DNA of 21,554 bases from positions 1 through 21,554 of the forward strand of contig LVLI01001886.1 of NCBI GenBank assembly GCA_001687465.1, given 5' to 3'. The notes below the pieces were generated by a model. The model worked only from the letters and a program-made list of their open reading frames with translations. It was not told the origin of the DNA and made no database searches. Origin of the DNA: Halocafeteria seosinensis (lineage: Eukaryota > Sar > Bigyra > Bicosoecida). Each line of letters opens with the position of its first letter. The stretch's first letter is position 1. The position numbers and the translations under genes were made by a program. Shown piece after piece: positions 11,193 to 21,356 of the stretch.

Positions 11193-11484
11193 GAAGAGCA
11201 GCTCCCATGATTGATAATTGGTTAATTAGTATATGAGAATGGGAGTAGAAGCCCACACTGCACTTTTGGAGTGGACAACCGCTGCGTCAATTTCGCGCTG
11301 TACGACATCTGAGGACAAATTTGTGTCCAGATCTGCAGATCTCTACCAGTTTGAATAGGAGTACGGAAGAAATCTAGTCGTTATGCTACGCGAGGCCATG
11401 TGGGGTGAACTCACATTCCACTATTTCTCCTTCATTGAGCTCGTTATGTGAACACAAAATGCATCATTGTACCCAAAACCGTTT

Positions 11485-11638
11485 ATCAACGACATTTGTT
11501 TGTTTAACGTTGTCTCGCCCTCTACCTGCTTAAGCTGTACGTTTAGATATTTTCAAAAATGAAGCCGCTCATCAGTGATATTTGTTTAACGTACTCTCCG
11601 TCTCTAGCTGTTTAAGAGGACTACGTTTCGATATTTTC
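11485..11638. repeat. degenerate two-copy tandem repeat, about 70 bases per unit
   Basis: Copy 1 (11485-11554) and copy 2 (11571-11638) share blocks in the same order: ATCA, AYATTTGTTT, AACG, a CTC-rich block, TAGCTGTTTAAG or its variant CTGCTTAAG, TACGTTT and GATATTTTC. Small gaps separate the blocks, and I estimate about three quarters of aligned bases agree. This is an old local duplication of unknown role. Confidence 0.55.
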
Positions 11639-11809
11639 TGTACCTTTTCTCGGGGACGACAACGGCTGGTGCTGGTATACACGAATCCCTCCAGGCATAT
11701 CAACGGGACATTGCACGTTGCCGGCAGGAGCTGTACTTATTGTACTGAAAATGGCTACGAGGATTTCCATGTAATTTCTATGGGGATTTGACTATTGTTC
11801 TACCCAACC

Positions 11810-12198
11810 CGTTGATCTGAGCTTCGTACCCGTCTCAAGACCCCGAGTGCAAACTGAAGAGCTATTTCAGGGCCAACCATCGTTGTAGCTTCTTCTGCCT
11901 TGAGTCCCTTCCCACACCTGCGGAACTCATCAACGAACTCTTTCACCAAAGGTTTGGAGCCACGCACTCCTTGACAAACCCGGCATCGCTTGGAGTATCG
12001 CCCGGGAGTGGATGTAACGGGTTGTTAGTGGAAGATTTCGATGTCGGTCCGGCGTACCGGTATGGGCGGCACTCCCCATTCAATGTCAATGTAATCTTCG
12101 TACATGATATATTTTGTAACACCATGTCTCTGTACGAGTCCTATCCAGGCGTTTACGTTGGGAATTTGTTAAAGTCGAAACCATACCCAATGTGTTGA
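11810..12198. other. stretch open on both strands; possible coding relic
   Basis: On the plus strand the frame is open from just after a TGA at about 11818 to TGA 12198 (about 125 codons), but the first Met comes near the end, so there is no start. On the minus strand a frame through the same region is interrupted by one TAA near 12027. It includes a KRCRVCQ segment followed by a charged helical stretch (VKEFVDEFRRCGKGLKAEE). A decayed transposase or zinc-binding protein is conceivable, but no catalytic motif is visible and neither strand makes a complete gene. Confidence 0.2.
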
Positions 12199-12300
12199 GC
12201 ATCTGCGAAGCACATACACAGTGAATTGGAAAACAACTCGTGCCTTAGTGGGCTCATAACGAGCGATGAAATCGAACCTGGTATAGACACGTCTTCAACG

Positions 12301-12324
12301 GGAAGTACCTTTCGGTACTTTTCC
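12301..12324. other. small hairpin
   Basis: AAGTACC and GGTACTT form a 7-bp stem around the loop TTTC. No run of T follows that would mark a polymerase III terminator. Role unknown. Confidence 0.4.
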
Positions 12325-12849
12325 TAAAACCTCTGCAATTATAGCAAGGCACGTTAATCCAAAACTCATCAAGCAGCCTTCCCTGTCCTACTTGAATCAG
12401 CACTGACTCCGCCTTCTGAGTCCTTCTCTAATGTTCCAGATCTGCATACTGACGAAATTTCAGGGAAGCAACCTCACATGAAACACCTTCGTAACTTCCC
12501 CGGACTGTTGACGTTGACATCGGGTTGAGGAAGGAAAGTTATTGATGTTGTACAAGTTGTACCGCTGTAGGCAGTCTCCAGGGCAAAGAGAAAGGAGACC
12601 ATACTACTATCGCGAATCCGTAGCCAAACGTAAGGGGGACTTTGAGAGGCATCGAATCAAAAAGACCTTCCCGTGCTCTGAGCTGTGGCTGTTGCTTTCG
12701 TTCTAAGTGCGAACCTTGTTAAACAAAAATTCAGGTACGAGTGCAATTCTTTCATGAGGGTTTAATTGCTTATGCAAACACAATTGGAATTGAGAATCAT
12801 TAAATTGGACTTTGATCTTTTACAGTTGAGCCAATTTTCTAGGGAGTCA

Positions 12850-12917
12850 CCTGACTAAGTCAGGCACACACACAAACATGACAGATAGCCCACCGGCCGG
12901 GAAGTCAGGCTGACTTC
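12850..12917. promoter_or_regulatory. cluster of three palindromes sharing AGTCAGG
   Basis: CCTGACTAAGTCAGG (12850-12864) has 7-base arms around one base. CCGGCCGG (12893-12900) is a perfect 8-base palindrome. GAAGTCAGGCTGACTTC (12901-12917) has 8-base arms around one base. The first and third share AAGTCAGGC, so the half-site TGAC/GTCA is repeated four times within 68 bases. Dimeric regulators such as bZIP proteins bind TGAC half-sites, but the spacing is not a standard one. A structured RNA is the alternative. Confidence 0.35.
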
Positions 12918-13503
12918 GGGGTTTTCTAGAACAAGTTATAAGTTGAACTCGCAATCACTGTTGCAACAGTCCGTTTGCATATAACCGTCACGCACAGTCT
13001 GCAAGAAAAACTGACATAACGTATAGTTGTCGTGTTATTCATAAACTGTCTGCGCTTCAATGGAAAACTGTAAGAATTGGTTCCCAGAACTCAGTCCAAG
13101 TGTTCCTCAGTTTCGTCTCCGTGCATACTTTCGTCGTGGGACCCACGGTCCGCAATCGTACCATTAATAGAGGTGCCTCATGAATGGAATGATGAGAACA
13201 CAGGTTTCTTACCTGAGCTCGTTTTCGCTTCTTCTTCAGAGTCGTTCTCTGTATCAGCTCTTGCACGAGTCAGTATCCTATACTAAGAAAAATATCGAAC
13301 AAAAGCTGCTGACGTGAGGTGGACTCCTGGTGGAGTATTTTTATTCGGAATCGCTATTCTCCGCTGCTGTGCCCATAGGCAGCGACATAGTAACAGTGGT
13401 AAACTACAAACAGTCGGAGTGTCATCCAAAGGAGCGTTACCTTCCAGGGTAACTTCCACTGACGAAACTTCCTTTTTATTTGTTGTATGTTCTGAGTAGA
13501 GAG

Positions 13504-13812
13504 TTATGTGAACCCTGGACAATCACGAACAATAGTGCATGATGGCGCCTTGCAGATACTACATTTTGTATACTTCTTACCCTTTTCAGCGTCTTCGCAA
13601 TCAATTTCATGATCTTGGGATACCGGTGATGGATTCTTCCGGACCACGGTGGTGATAGTCTTCGTCGTATCTTGAAACGACGGGGATAAAGTTTCTCTGA
13701 CTTCAGTGGTGATAATGCAGATGATGATCCTACATCCAACTGCCGGTGGGCCATCAGTCACATTTTCGTCGTCGTAAGTGCATATGTATTGAACACTTAA
13801 AAACAGATTCAT
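13504..13812 (-). CDS. possible small gene with an internal 19-residue repeat
   Basis: ATG 13812 opens a 102-codon frame ending at 13504. Two adjacent units, ITTEVRETLSPSFQD and ITTVVRKNPSPVSQD, match at I-T-T-x-V-R-x-x-x-S-P-x-x-Q-D with a 19-residue period. That protein-level pattern suggests the frame was translated at some time. The frame ends in a Cys-rich tail (KCSICKAPSC). A donor-like GTAAGA at 13580 could splice to CAG at 13515 (66 nt, stopping after three more codons) or to CAG at 13492 (89 nt, extending into EHTTNKKEVSSVEVTLE), so the true 3' end is uncertain. No family recognised; it may be a relic. Confidence 0.27.
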   Translation of the reverse strand: MNLFLSVQYICTYDDENVTDGPPAVGCRIIICIITTEVRETLSPSFQDTTKTITTVVRKNPSPVSQDHEIDCEDAEKGKKYTKCSICKAPSCTIVRDCPGFT

Positions 13813-14066
13813 TAGCGAATCTTGCAAGAGAGTCAGTATAACTACCCCTATAGCCTTCTTTTTGGATCACATCGAGGGGGCGCATTCGCGTCCCGCTGTT
13901 CCAATCAAGCAATTCAGCAAATTAATGGAAAATGGTGGAACGAGGAGATGGTCTATACTACGTATGCAGGCTGAATACAGTACGTTCAATGGCATTTCCG
14001 GTAGAAGTAATGTGCAGAAGCACTCAAGCACAACTTGTACATTTTGGTGCTAAGTCTGTATTGAAT

Positions 14067-16311
14067 TCAATACTCTCCACCTGACTGCAATTTGGCCACA
14101 ATGCTATCCCAGAAGTCACATTTCTTTTGCCGTAATCCTCGATCCGGCTTAAGCGGAATCCTCAGGTTCATATAGTGTTGGTCCTCGTCGTTCGAACCGT
14201 TTCCGAAGGTATATTTCGGCCACATCGTTTCAGCATCTTGATTCGGTGACGCAAATCTCGCCATGTTGGTCCAATACTGCATCATCCTGGCCGACAGTTT
14301 CTTCTCATTCTTGTTGAAGGAATGAAGGATTGGTGGCCATTGGTTGTCAAATACCATGTCTAACTCTGACGTATGATAATTTCCTGCAACACTCAACGCA
14401 ATAAGTTTATCTATTGCCTATATTCGAGAAACATGGCAATCCTTACCTAAAAGGCCATGGCCGAAAATCCACGACTCTATCCACTGTAGTTTTTGATTGA
14501 ATTCATAAAGATAGTGTCCGTTCTTTGGAGAGCCGTTTAATACAACCGCGCGGACAGCTCGGCGATTTGCGCAAGTGAAGAAGTAATCGGTAATAATGTC
14601 CGCTACTCTACCCCAATCGTTCCACTCGTAATCTTTCTTGGGATATTCCTTCACCAATTCATCCACCGCTTCATCGACTAGAGAAGCATTCTTATACATG
14701 TTGAAGAATCTGAAAGGGAACCACAGTAAGTGACACAATGCCAAACCTAAATCTCAACCATAAAAGGTACGTACTTTTTCATTGCCAACTTAATGCTGTG
14801 AGTTCCAGAAGGAAACCAAGCCCCCTTCTTGATTATTGGTACGAAAGGAGCAAAAATAGACCCTTCATCTTTATTGGTGCCAAATATTGTTGGCACATCG
14901 TTAAACTTTCCCTTCCGAAACATTTCTAGCGGGCGAGCAGGTAGAGCTACTTCTGTACCGTCTACACATGGTCCAAACGCCATTGCCGGCGATAACGCTG
15001 GAAGAGGAATTCGTAAGCCAAGATTCCTATGATACGTTTTACCGAGCAAATCACCAGCGCGAAGTCCAAACACCAACTCTAGATATTCGTCCATAGCTAT
15101 TCCCTGTAACTGTATTCCCTCGTCGCTGGACCAATCCCCCTGATGGTATCCACTCTCAATAGCTCGCTCAGCAAGAGCACCCCGTAAAGTTACATCTACA
15201 CTCGGTACGGCATTCGCCTTGTCCACAAGAACATTCGGCCAATTAGGATCCAGCATAAGAAAGACGCTCTTCATCAGATGTTCCGTGGAAAGTGACCGTA
15301 AACATTGCAAGCGACTCGGCCCAGCTTCTTTGCATCCCACGGATTCTGCAAACTTCTCACCGAAAGATGTTGCGTAGGAATAAGATTGGAAGAATTGAGG
15401 GGCATCGCATGTGCCACTTTCCATGATAGCAGCATGGAATAAGCCAGAACTTGCCGGAGAGCCGAGATGCCAGCACACCGAAAATCCTCCAGCAGATTCA
15501 CCAAATATAGCAACCCGCGCGGGATCGCCTCCAAACTCATTGATGTTCTGCTGAACCCACTTCATTGCAAGCCGCTGGTCAAATAGCGCCAGATTGCCCG
15601 TGCTGCCGTGTTCACTTTCGTTCTTCAATTCTGGCAATGCCAAAAAACCTAACGAATTTAGTCGGTAATTTGGGGCTACAACAATGACGTTATGCTTGTT
15701 TGCCAAATGAGTCCCATCGTAGAATCCAAATTCATCTCCGTCTCCCAGCACATAGCCCCCACCAAAGATCTGTAACAGCAACGGGATTGCATAGCGTCTT
15801 AGAACAAGAGACAAGAATAAAAAAGCTCCTTGTTGTACATGCGTACCCAAAACATGACTGGGAGTTTGGATTCTTTCGTGGCGTTCGCCGGCGCCCACAA
15901 GTGCAGATAGAGACAATCTTCGTTGCCCTGTAGACGTATGCACGCATAAGTACGGATGGTGACATATCCTGACCGCGGAGGTGAACTTACCAAAAAGATT
16001 GCCCCAAGTATTTTAATTTGGGGACAAACCCAACTCAGCTTCCAGGCGTCTACTGGATCTTCCCAAGCCTCAGGAGGTTCTGGTGGTTTGAAGCGCCGTT
16101 CCCCCGTGGGTGGTTTGGCGAAGGGGATTGAGTTGAAGACGTTGACTCCATTTTTCACGTTGCCTTTGACAGGACCATACACTGTATCGACCTGAACATG
16201 GTCGTCCGCTAAAGTGTATGGGAGGACTATCCATGCGCACAATCCCCAGGAAAGCAAACCAGCGGTAGCTGAAAGCTGCGTGTGCCTCTTCCGGGGGCAG
16301 TTTGCTCGCAT
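14067..16311 (-). CDS. secreted type-B carboxylesterase, copy A, spliced
   Basis: Exons 16311-15991, 15927-15847, 15769-14775, 14709-14447 and 14383-14067 join to 658 residues; introns 63, 77, 65 and 63 nt. ATG 16311 is the first real Met: the frame continues upstream only from GTG. A basic N-terminus and a hydrophobic stretch ending near ADDH (residue about 37) look like a secretion signal. An alpha/beta-hydrolase of the cholinesterase/carboxylesterase family: NEDCLYL, the oxyanion-hole loop GGGYVLGD (about 137-144), nucleophile Ser226 in GESAGG, acid Glu436 in TNKDEGS, and His557 in GNYHTSEL. The Ser-to-Glu spacing is about 210 residues, against about 127 in acetylcholinesterase; an extra segment of roughly 80 residues precedes FGPCVDG. 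It hydrolyses ester bonds, substrate unknown. It is tandem with copy B, with an extra intron at the GLLG/NYH boundary. Intron 1 is 63 nt with no stop, so retention would keep the frame. Confidence 0.95.
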
Positions 16312-16627
16312 AGTTACAATCGAAGTTCGAACACGCACACTACACTCGTTTGGTTCCTTCCCATGCGTCACGTCGAAATGGAGACAGCTATCCTGCGTAC
16401 AGGATTAACAAATCCATGTAAAGCTGTGGATGTGCCGAGAGCTTTCTGCACTGCAGGTTGCACGCGGAGAACAACGTCCGGGTTCGAGTCGTTCGACAGC
16501 CACTGGCAGCCAGCACGCATGCTGTCCCTGAGATATGGCAATAATCCAGAACATTGTTAAGGGTGCAGGATGGGATAGGTAAACAATACGGACGGGTTCA
16601 GAACTTGTTAGGGTTATTATTTATTGG
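16312..16627. other. spacer between the two esterase genes
   Basis: This 316-base gap holds the 3' flank of copy B and the upstream region of copy A. I see no TATA-like element, tRNA or repeat worth calling. A GTTCGA pair near 16484-16499 is not part of a tRNA fold. Confidence 0.6.
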
Positions 16628-18812
16628 CTAATACTGGCCACCGCTTTCCAAGAGAGCAACAATTCCATCCCAGAAGTCACACTTCTCCCCTTGTAAGTCT
16701 TGGTCAGCGTGCAGAGGAGTTCGCAGGTTCATAAAATTTTCCGCCTTACTCGTGGAGTTGAATTCATATGTTGGCCAAACTGTCTGGGTGGACTGCGAAT
16801 TGGGGTTTCCGAAGCGAGCCATATTCGTCCAGTAACTCATCATTTCATTCGAGAGCTGCCTTTCATCCTCGTTAAAGGAATGGAGAATAATTGGCCACTG
16901 GTTCCCAAACACAAAGTCTAGTTCAGAAGTATGGTAGTTACCTAAAAGACCATCTCCAAAAATGTACGTCTCAATCCAGGATAACTTCTGATTGAAGTAG
17001 TACAACCACATTCCTTTTCCAGATCCATTCGAAGAGATAGCTCTTGCCGCTCGTCGGTTGGCACAGGTAAAGAAATAGTCCGTCACCATATCCCTTCCTC
17101 TATCCCATCCACCCATAGTAGAAGGATACTCCTCTAGGATCTTTTCGATTGCCTGGTTGATTAACGTTTTATTCTTATAAGCTCCCAAAAACCTGCAAGG
17201 GAACACCATAGATCTCAGGAACGAACGCGGAGATCAAACTGAATGATGAACGTACTTGGGAAGAAGTTGCTGAAAGGAATAGGTGTCAGGTGGGAAATGA
17301 GTACCCTTCTTGATGACCGGAAATGCAGGGACAAAGATTGAGCCTTCATCCTTGTTGGTGCCGAAGAGTGTCGGAACATCATTGAACGAACCCTTTTGGA
17401 ACATCTTTAAAGGCACATCCGGGAGAGCTATATCGGTTCCATCAACACATGGACCCCACGCCATAAGTGGAGAAATTCCAGGAAGTGGTACCGACGCCCC
17501 CAGCTTTCTACTCCCTGATGCATCGTATGGGACGTCGCTTAATATACCACTACCGAATACATTGTTTAGATACTCAGTGACAGGAATGTCGACTACAGTT
17601 ACCGATCCGTCTGGTCGGACACCACCTCTACCATAACGTTCGTGTGCACCAAACTTTATCGCGTTCTGGGCGAATTCTCCGTGAAGCGTAACTTCCACCC
17701 CTCTACTCCTTTCACCGCCTGATGTGAACGGCCAATTAGGGTTTAGCATATCCAATAGGCTCTTCATAACGTCCTCAGTAGATCGAGATCTCAGACAGTT
17801 TAGCAGTGCGTCCCCTGTCTTGTTACAGCCGATAGATTGAGAATATAGTTTGCCAAAACTGGTCGCTATATCATAGCTTTGGAAAAATTGCGGTGCATCG
17901 CATGTGCCACTCTCCATTATAGCAGCGTGAAATAGACCAGCGCTTCCTGGCGACCCAAGATGCCAACATATAGAGAAGCCCCCGGCAGATTCTCCAAAGA
18001 TAGCAACCTTGGATGGGTCCCCTCCAAAGTTTCCAACATTGTTCTGTACCCATTGCATTGCCATACGTTGGTCAAGAAGTGCCATATTTCCTGTACTTCC
18101 ATGAGGGTCTTCTTTCTGCAATTCTGGGAGAGCAAGGAATCCAAAGGCAGCCAGTCGATAGTTCGGGGCTACGACAATCACGTTGTGCTTGGTGGCAAGG
18201 TTGGTTCCATCATAAAATCCGAATTCATCTCCGTCACCCAACACGTAACCTCCACCAAATATCTGGAAAGGAAGCATCTCTACTAGTCAGTTATGGTTCT
18301 AAGAATCCGACGATCAGAACATCTACTTACCCAGAACATCACTGGGAGATTGGAGTCTTTGGTTGCATTCTTTGGCGTCCAGACATGTAGATACAAACAA
18401 TCTTCATTCCCCTGCATCAAATTCTTTCACCTTATTGAGTTGCAAGACAAAATTTGCATTCATCGTTACTTACCAAGAGGAGATCTCCGTCCAGTTTGAG
18501 CTGAGGACACACCCAACTGAGTTTCGTTGCGTCCCAGACACCTTCCCAAGGCTTAGCCGGCTGGGGAGCCCTGAACCTCAAGTCGCCAGTAGGTGGCTGA
18601 GCGAATGGAATGGAGTTGAAAACGTTGACACCGTTGTCGACGTAACCTTTGACAGATCCCAGGGTAGTCTCGACGTATACATTATCCCGTTTTAGTGGCT
18701 GCTCCTTTGCAGCAGCAGCAGCTCCTTGGTTCAACAGTACGGCGGCTAGAAGCGTCACATAGGTGAGCCCATAAAAAGCACCTTCATTTATGGTCGACCT
18801 GGCCAACGTCAT
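16628..18812 (-). CDS. secreted type-B carboxylesterase, copy B, spliced
   Basis: Exons 18812-18474, 18411-18331, 18262-17256 and 17192-16628 join to 663 residues; introns 62, 68 and 63 nt. ATG 18812 is the first true Met; extension to 18830 would need TTG. The N-terminus has a hydrophobic run (YVTLLAAVLL) ending in an Ala-rich segment, a likely signal peptide. The catalytic set is complete: Ser232 in GESAGG, Glu446 in TNKDEGS and His563 in GNYHTSEL, with the oxyanion loop GGGYVLGD and NEDCLYL. It shares the extra segment between Ser and Glu with copy A, slightly longer and Gly-rich here. The first three introns sit at the same codons and phases as in copy A, and exon 2 is exactly 81 nt in both. 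The fourth intron of copy A is absent, with coding sequence continuous across GLLGNYH. The pair is clearly a tandem duplication; substrate unknown. Confidence 0.95.
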
Positions 18813-19124
18813 GGTCAAGTTTTCCTCCAACTATGTGAATAGTTTCCAGTTGCAAAAGTGCACTGCTGCAGTCCGCAGTCCACTTCAAGTTATTAACTAA
18901 CCCCTCTCTCCTATTCCTCTTTCCCGTACAATCATTGATTTCGCCGGGAAAGAAGAAAGAGAGCATCTACAGGAGACAAACACGTACGTAAAAACAGACA
19001 GCATCTCGTCCGCATGCCTTGCCCACAACAGGGCTCCACTTCAACGCCACTTCCAACCTTGTGAAGCTCCTCAAGATATACCCGCCAGGTTTGTCAGGGA
19101 TGTTCGCGTCTTCCAAAGGACATT
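18813..19124. promoter_or_regulatory. divergent promoter region of esterase B and ORC1, with E2F-like site
   Basis: The two start codons are 312 bases apart. TTTCGCCGGGAAA at 18939-18951 reads TTTCCCGG on the minus strand, fitting the E2F consensus TTTSSCGS, and a weaker TTTCCCGT lies at about 18920-18927. ORC1 is a known E2F target in animals and plants, so S-phase control is plausible but inferred. No clear TATA element was found. Confidence 0.45.
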
Positions 19125-21356
19125 ATGGGGACAAAACGAGGAAGAACCAAGGCGTCTTCTACCGGGCCCTCGTCGTCGTCGGCGGCGGCGGCGGCTAGCT
19201 TCTACTTTGAATGGGTGGATAGTAGTGCCAGTAGCAGCTCCAAGCGTCAGAAGTCCTCAGGAGCTTCATCTTCCTCTACACGAGCTGCTAGGCCACCTTC
19301 CGAAGCTCGAGGGGACACAATCAATGCCAGAGACGTGTATGCTGAACATGATGCCGTCAATCTGCGTGTGAGGGATGAAACAGAATTGCTACACTTCCGG
19401 AAAGGCGACTTCGCCATGTTTTATTTAGGAGACTCCTCACAGAAAGCCTACAAACAGGATAGACAGGTACGTGGTGCACACGAGAAGAGCTCTTCACAAC
19501 GACTCCTCACGTCGGCTGATCTTTATTTGTTTACTCAACAGAATGAATGGGTGGGGCAGTTGGAAATGCTTTGGGAAGATCGATGGGGAACGCCAAATGT
19601 CCAGATACGATGGTTCTATTACCCCGAAGAAACAGTGCGTGGAAGGTTGCCCTTTCAAGATAAGAGGTGAGCGACTGAAACTCGTTGTCTGTGTTACTCT
19701 TTGAGGAGATTGACTAAAGAGTTGTGCGCTTTGGATATACTCAGAGAAGTTCACGTAACCTACCACATTGACGACAACCCTCTGGATTCAATATCTGGAA
19801 AAGCTGTGGTTCTCTCGTACGAAGATTTTCAACGCTATCAAGCCAACGAGGAGTTATTGAATGTGTCTACAGAGCTAATGGCAGAAATTTCTCCGGAAAA
19901 CGTCTTTTTTTCCAAAAACTTTTATGATCCCGTTATCAAATTGTTTCGACCAGTGTCTGCCGGTACGTAACAATTGTAGGCAATGTAAAAGGCAATCTAT
20001 CCGAGCGTTCAATGTTTCGCATTATTTGCAGATGAACTGTTACCTCGCAATCAAAGGTCTAAAATTGGATCTCGATCAGTTGAAACTGCGTTCAGTTCCT
20101 CCGTTGGCCACGCTGAGACCAGTGACCGAGATGATGAAGCTAGATTTGGAGAAGATGATGAGGTTCTTGCGACCCAACGCAAAGTAGACGATGCCAAGTC
20201 CAAGTTGCACTTGTCAGCGATTCCCGAGAAGTTACCTTGTCGAGATAAGGAAAGGAAACAAATAGAAAAATATCTCTCTTCTTCGATCCGACAAGGAGGG
20301 ATCGGACGGTCGTTATATATCGCTGGTATGCCGGGAACGGGAAAGACAGCTATTGTATCTGAGATCATTCAGCAGCTACAAGCAAAAGCAGGAACAAAAA
20401 GTCTTCCATACTTTCAGTATCTTGCAGTGAATGCCATGAAATTGCATCATCCCTATCAGCTGTATACGATTCTATACCAGGCCATTACTAAAGGGAGAGC
20501 AACCCATGCAAGAGCGGCATCATGGCTTGACAATCACTTTTCCAAACATCATGATGGACCTCCGTTCGTGTTGTTGGTGGACGAGTTGGACTTCCTTGTT
20601 ACAAAGAAGCAAACTGTACTCTATAATATCTTTGAATGGCCCACGCGTCCCAACTCCAAGTTGATTGTTATTGGCATCTCAAACACTATAGATCTTCCCG
20701 AGCGAATGCTACCTAAGGTTCAGTCTCGACTCGGATTAGAACGAGTGCAGTTTGTCCCGTATACATCGGAGCAAATTTCAACTATTGTTCGCCAACGGTT
20801 GGAGGATATCGCCTTATTTGATTCGGATGCTGTCACAATGGTGTCCAAGAAAGTCAGCAGGTTCTCTGGTGATGTTAGGAGAGCTCTGCAGATCTGCAGC
20901 CGTGCTGTTGATTTATGTTTCGATCGCTGGAAACAAGAGCGACATGTTGGACGAAATTCCAGTCAAATGGCGATCAAAATCAAAGACATCCAAAGCGCTT
21001 CCAAGGCGCTTGAGGGAACCCAAGTAGTAAGGGCGATCAGAGGTTTGTCTGAGTGGGAGAAATATCTCCTTAGCTCTTTAGCTTTGCAACTAAGAGCTGA
21101 CAATTCAGAACGAGCTTCAATGCTGAGTGTCTACAGAAGATGTAAAGTTTCCATTCAGCAAGAATTGCAAGATCAGCTTGATCTTAAAGATGCAACCCAC
21201 GTTGTCAATAGGCTGATTGAGTACAATCTGGTCTCACCCGATCATGGCAAAGAGCAACGGTACCCGCATTTGCAATTGAACCTTCAAATTGACGACATTG
21301 CAATAGCTTTGTCTGCTCATCCTTTTATCTCACAAAGGCTGCAAGCAAGTTTATGA
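19125..21356 (+). CDS. ORC1: Origin recognition complex subunit 1 (ORC1) with BAH domain, spliced
   Basis: Exons 19125-19466, 19542-19666, 19745-19962 and 20032-21356 join to 669 residues; introns 75, 78 and 69 nt. Residues 1-65 are Ser/Ala-rich, partly from TCG/GCG codon runs. A BAH domain follows (about 75-200), including FRKGDFAMFYLGD, IRWFYYPEETVRGRLPF and the REVHVTYHIDD strand; in animals this domain reads H4K20me2. Then an acidic linker and an AAA+ core: Walker A GMPGTGKT (327-334), Walker B LLVDELD with Asp412/Glu413, sensor 1 GISNTIDLPERML, sensor 2 FSGDVRRALQICSRAV, and a C-terminal winged-helix region beginning LSEWEKYLLSS. It loads MCM helicase with the other ORC subunits and Cdc6. 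BAH plus length makes ORC1 rather than CDC6. I prefer acceptor 19744 for intron 2; GAG acceptors at 19705 or 19708 are also in frame but give a 39-42 nt intron and 12-13 extra residues inside BAH. Intron 1 is 75 nt and stop-free. Confidence 0.93.

Larger units (their letters stand above)
10847..14066. other. 3.2-kb gene-poor island
   Basis: Elsewhere right of the rDNA spacer, adjacent genes are 16 to about 320 bases apart; here 3.2 kb holds no gene I can establish. It contains a degenerate tandem duplication (11485-11638), a 14-base palindrome AGATCTGCAGATCT (11329-11342), a hairpin with 7-bp arms around 12303-12320, three clustered palindromes (12850-12917), and open frames at 10899-11192, 11810-12198 and 13504-13812 described separately. 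No tRNA, intact transposase, long terminal repeat or target-site duplication was seen. It could hold decayed mobile DNA, small lineage-specific genes, or long regulatory sequence. Confidence 0.6.

Noticed and set aside
13057-13266. Acidic C-terminal exon on the minus strand continuing the 13504-13812 frame
   Set aside because: Joining it needs either a 36-nt intron with a GAG acceptor or a very long intron, both unlike the introns established here. Too speculative to list.
10899-13812. A piggyBac-type transposase split over several minus-strand fragments
   Set aside because: Cys-rich pieces at about 11990 and 13540 recall transposase zinc regions, but no DDE/D motif, ordered domain series, TTAA target sites or terminal repeats could be identified.
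16312-16560. GTTCGA motifs suggesting a tRNA T-loop in the esterase spacer
   Set aside because: No matching acceptor, D or anticodon stems can be formed around them.
19667-19708. 39-42 nt intron in ORC1 with GAG acceptor
   Set aside because: The 78-nt version ending in CAG at 19744 fits the intron size class and aligns better with the BAH domain, without a 12-13 residue insertion.
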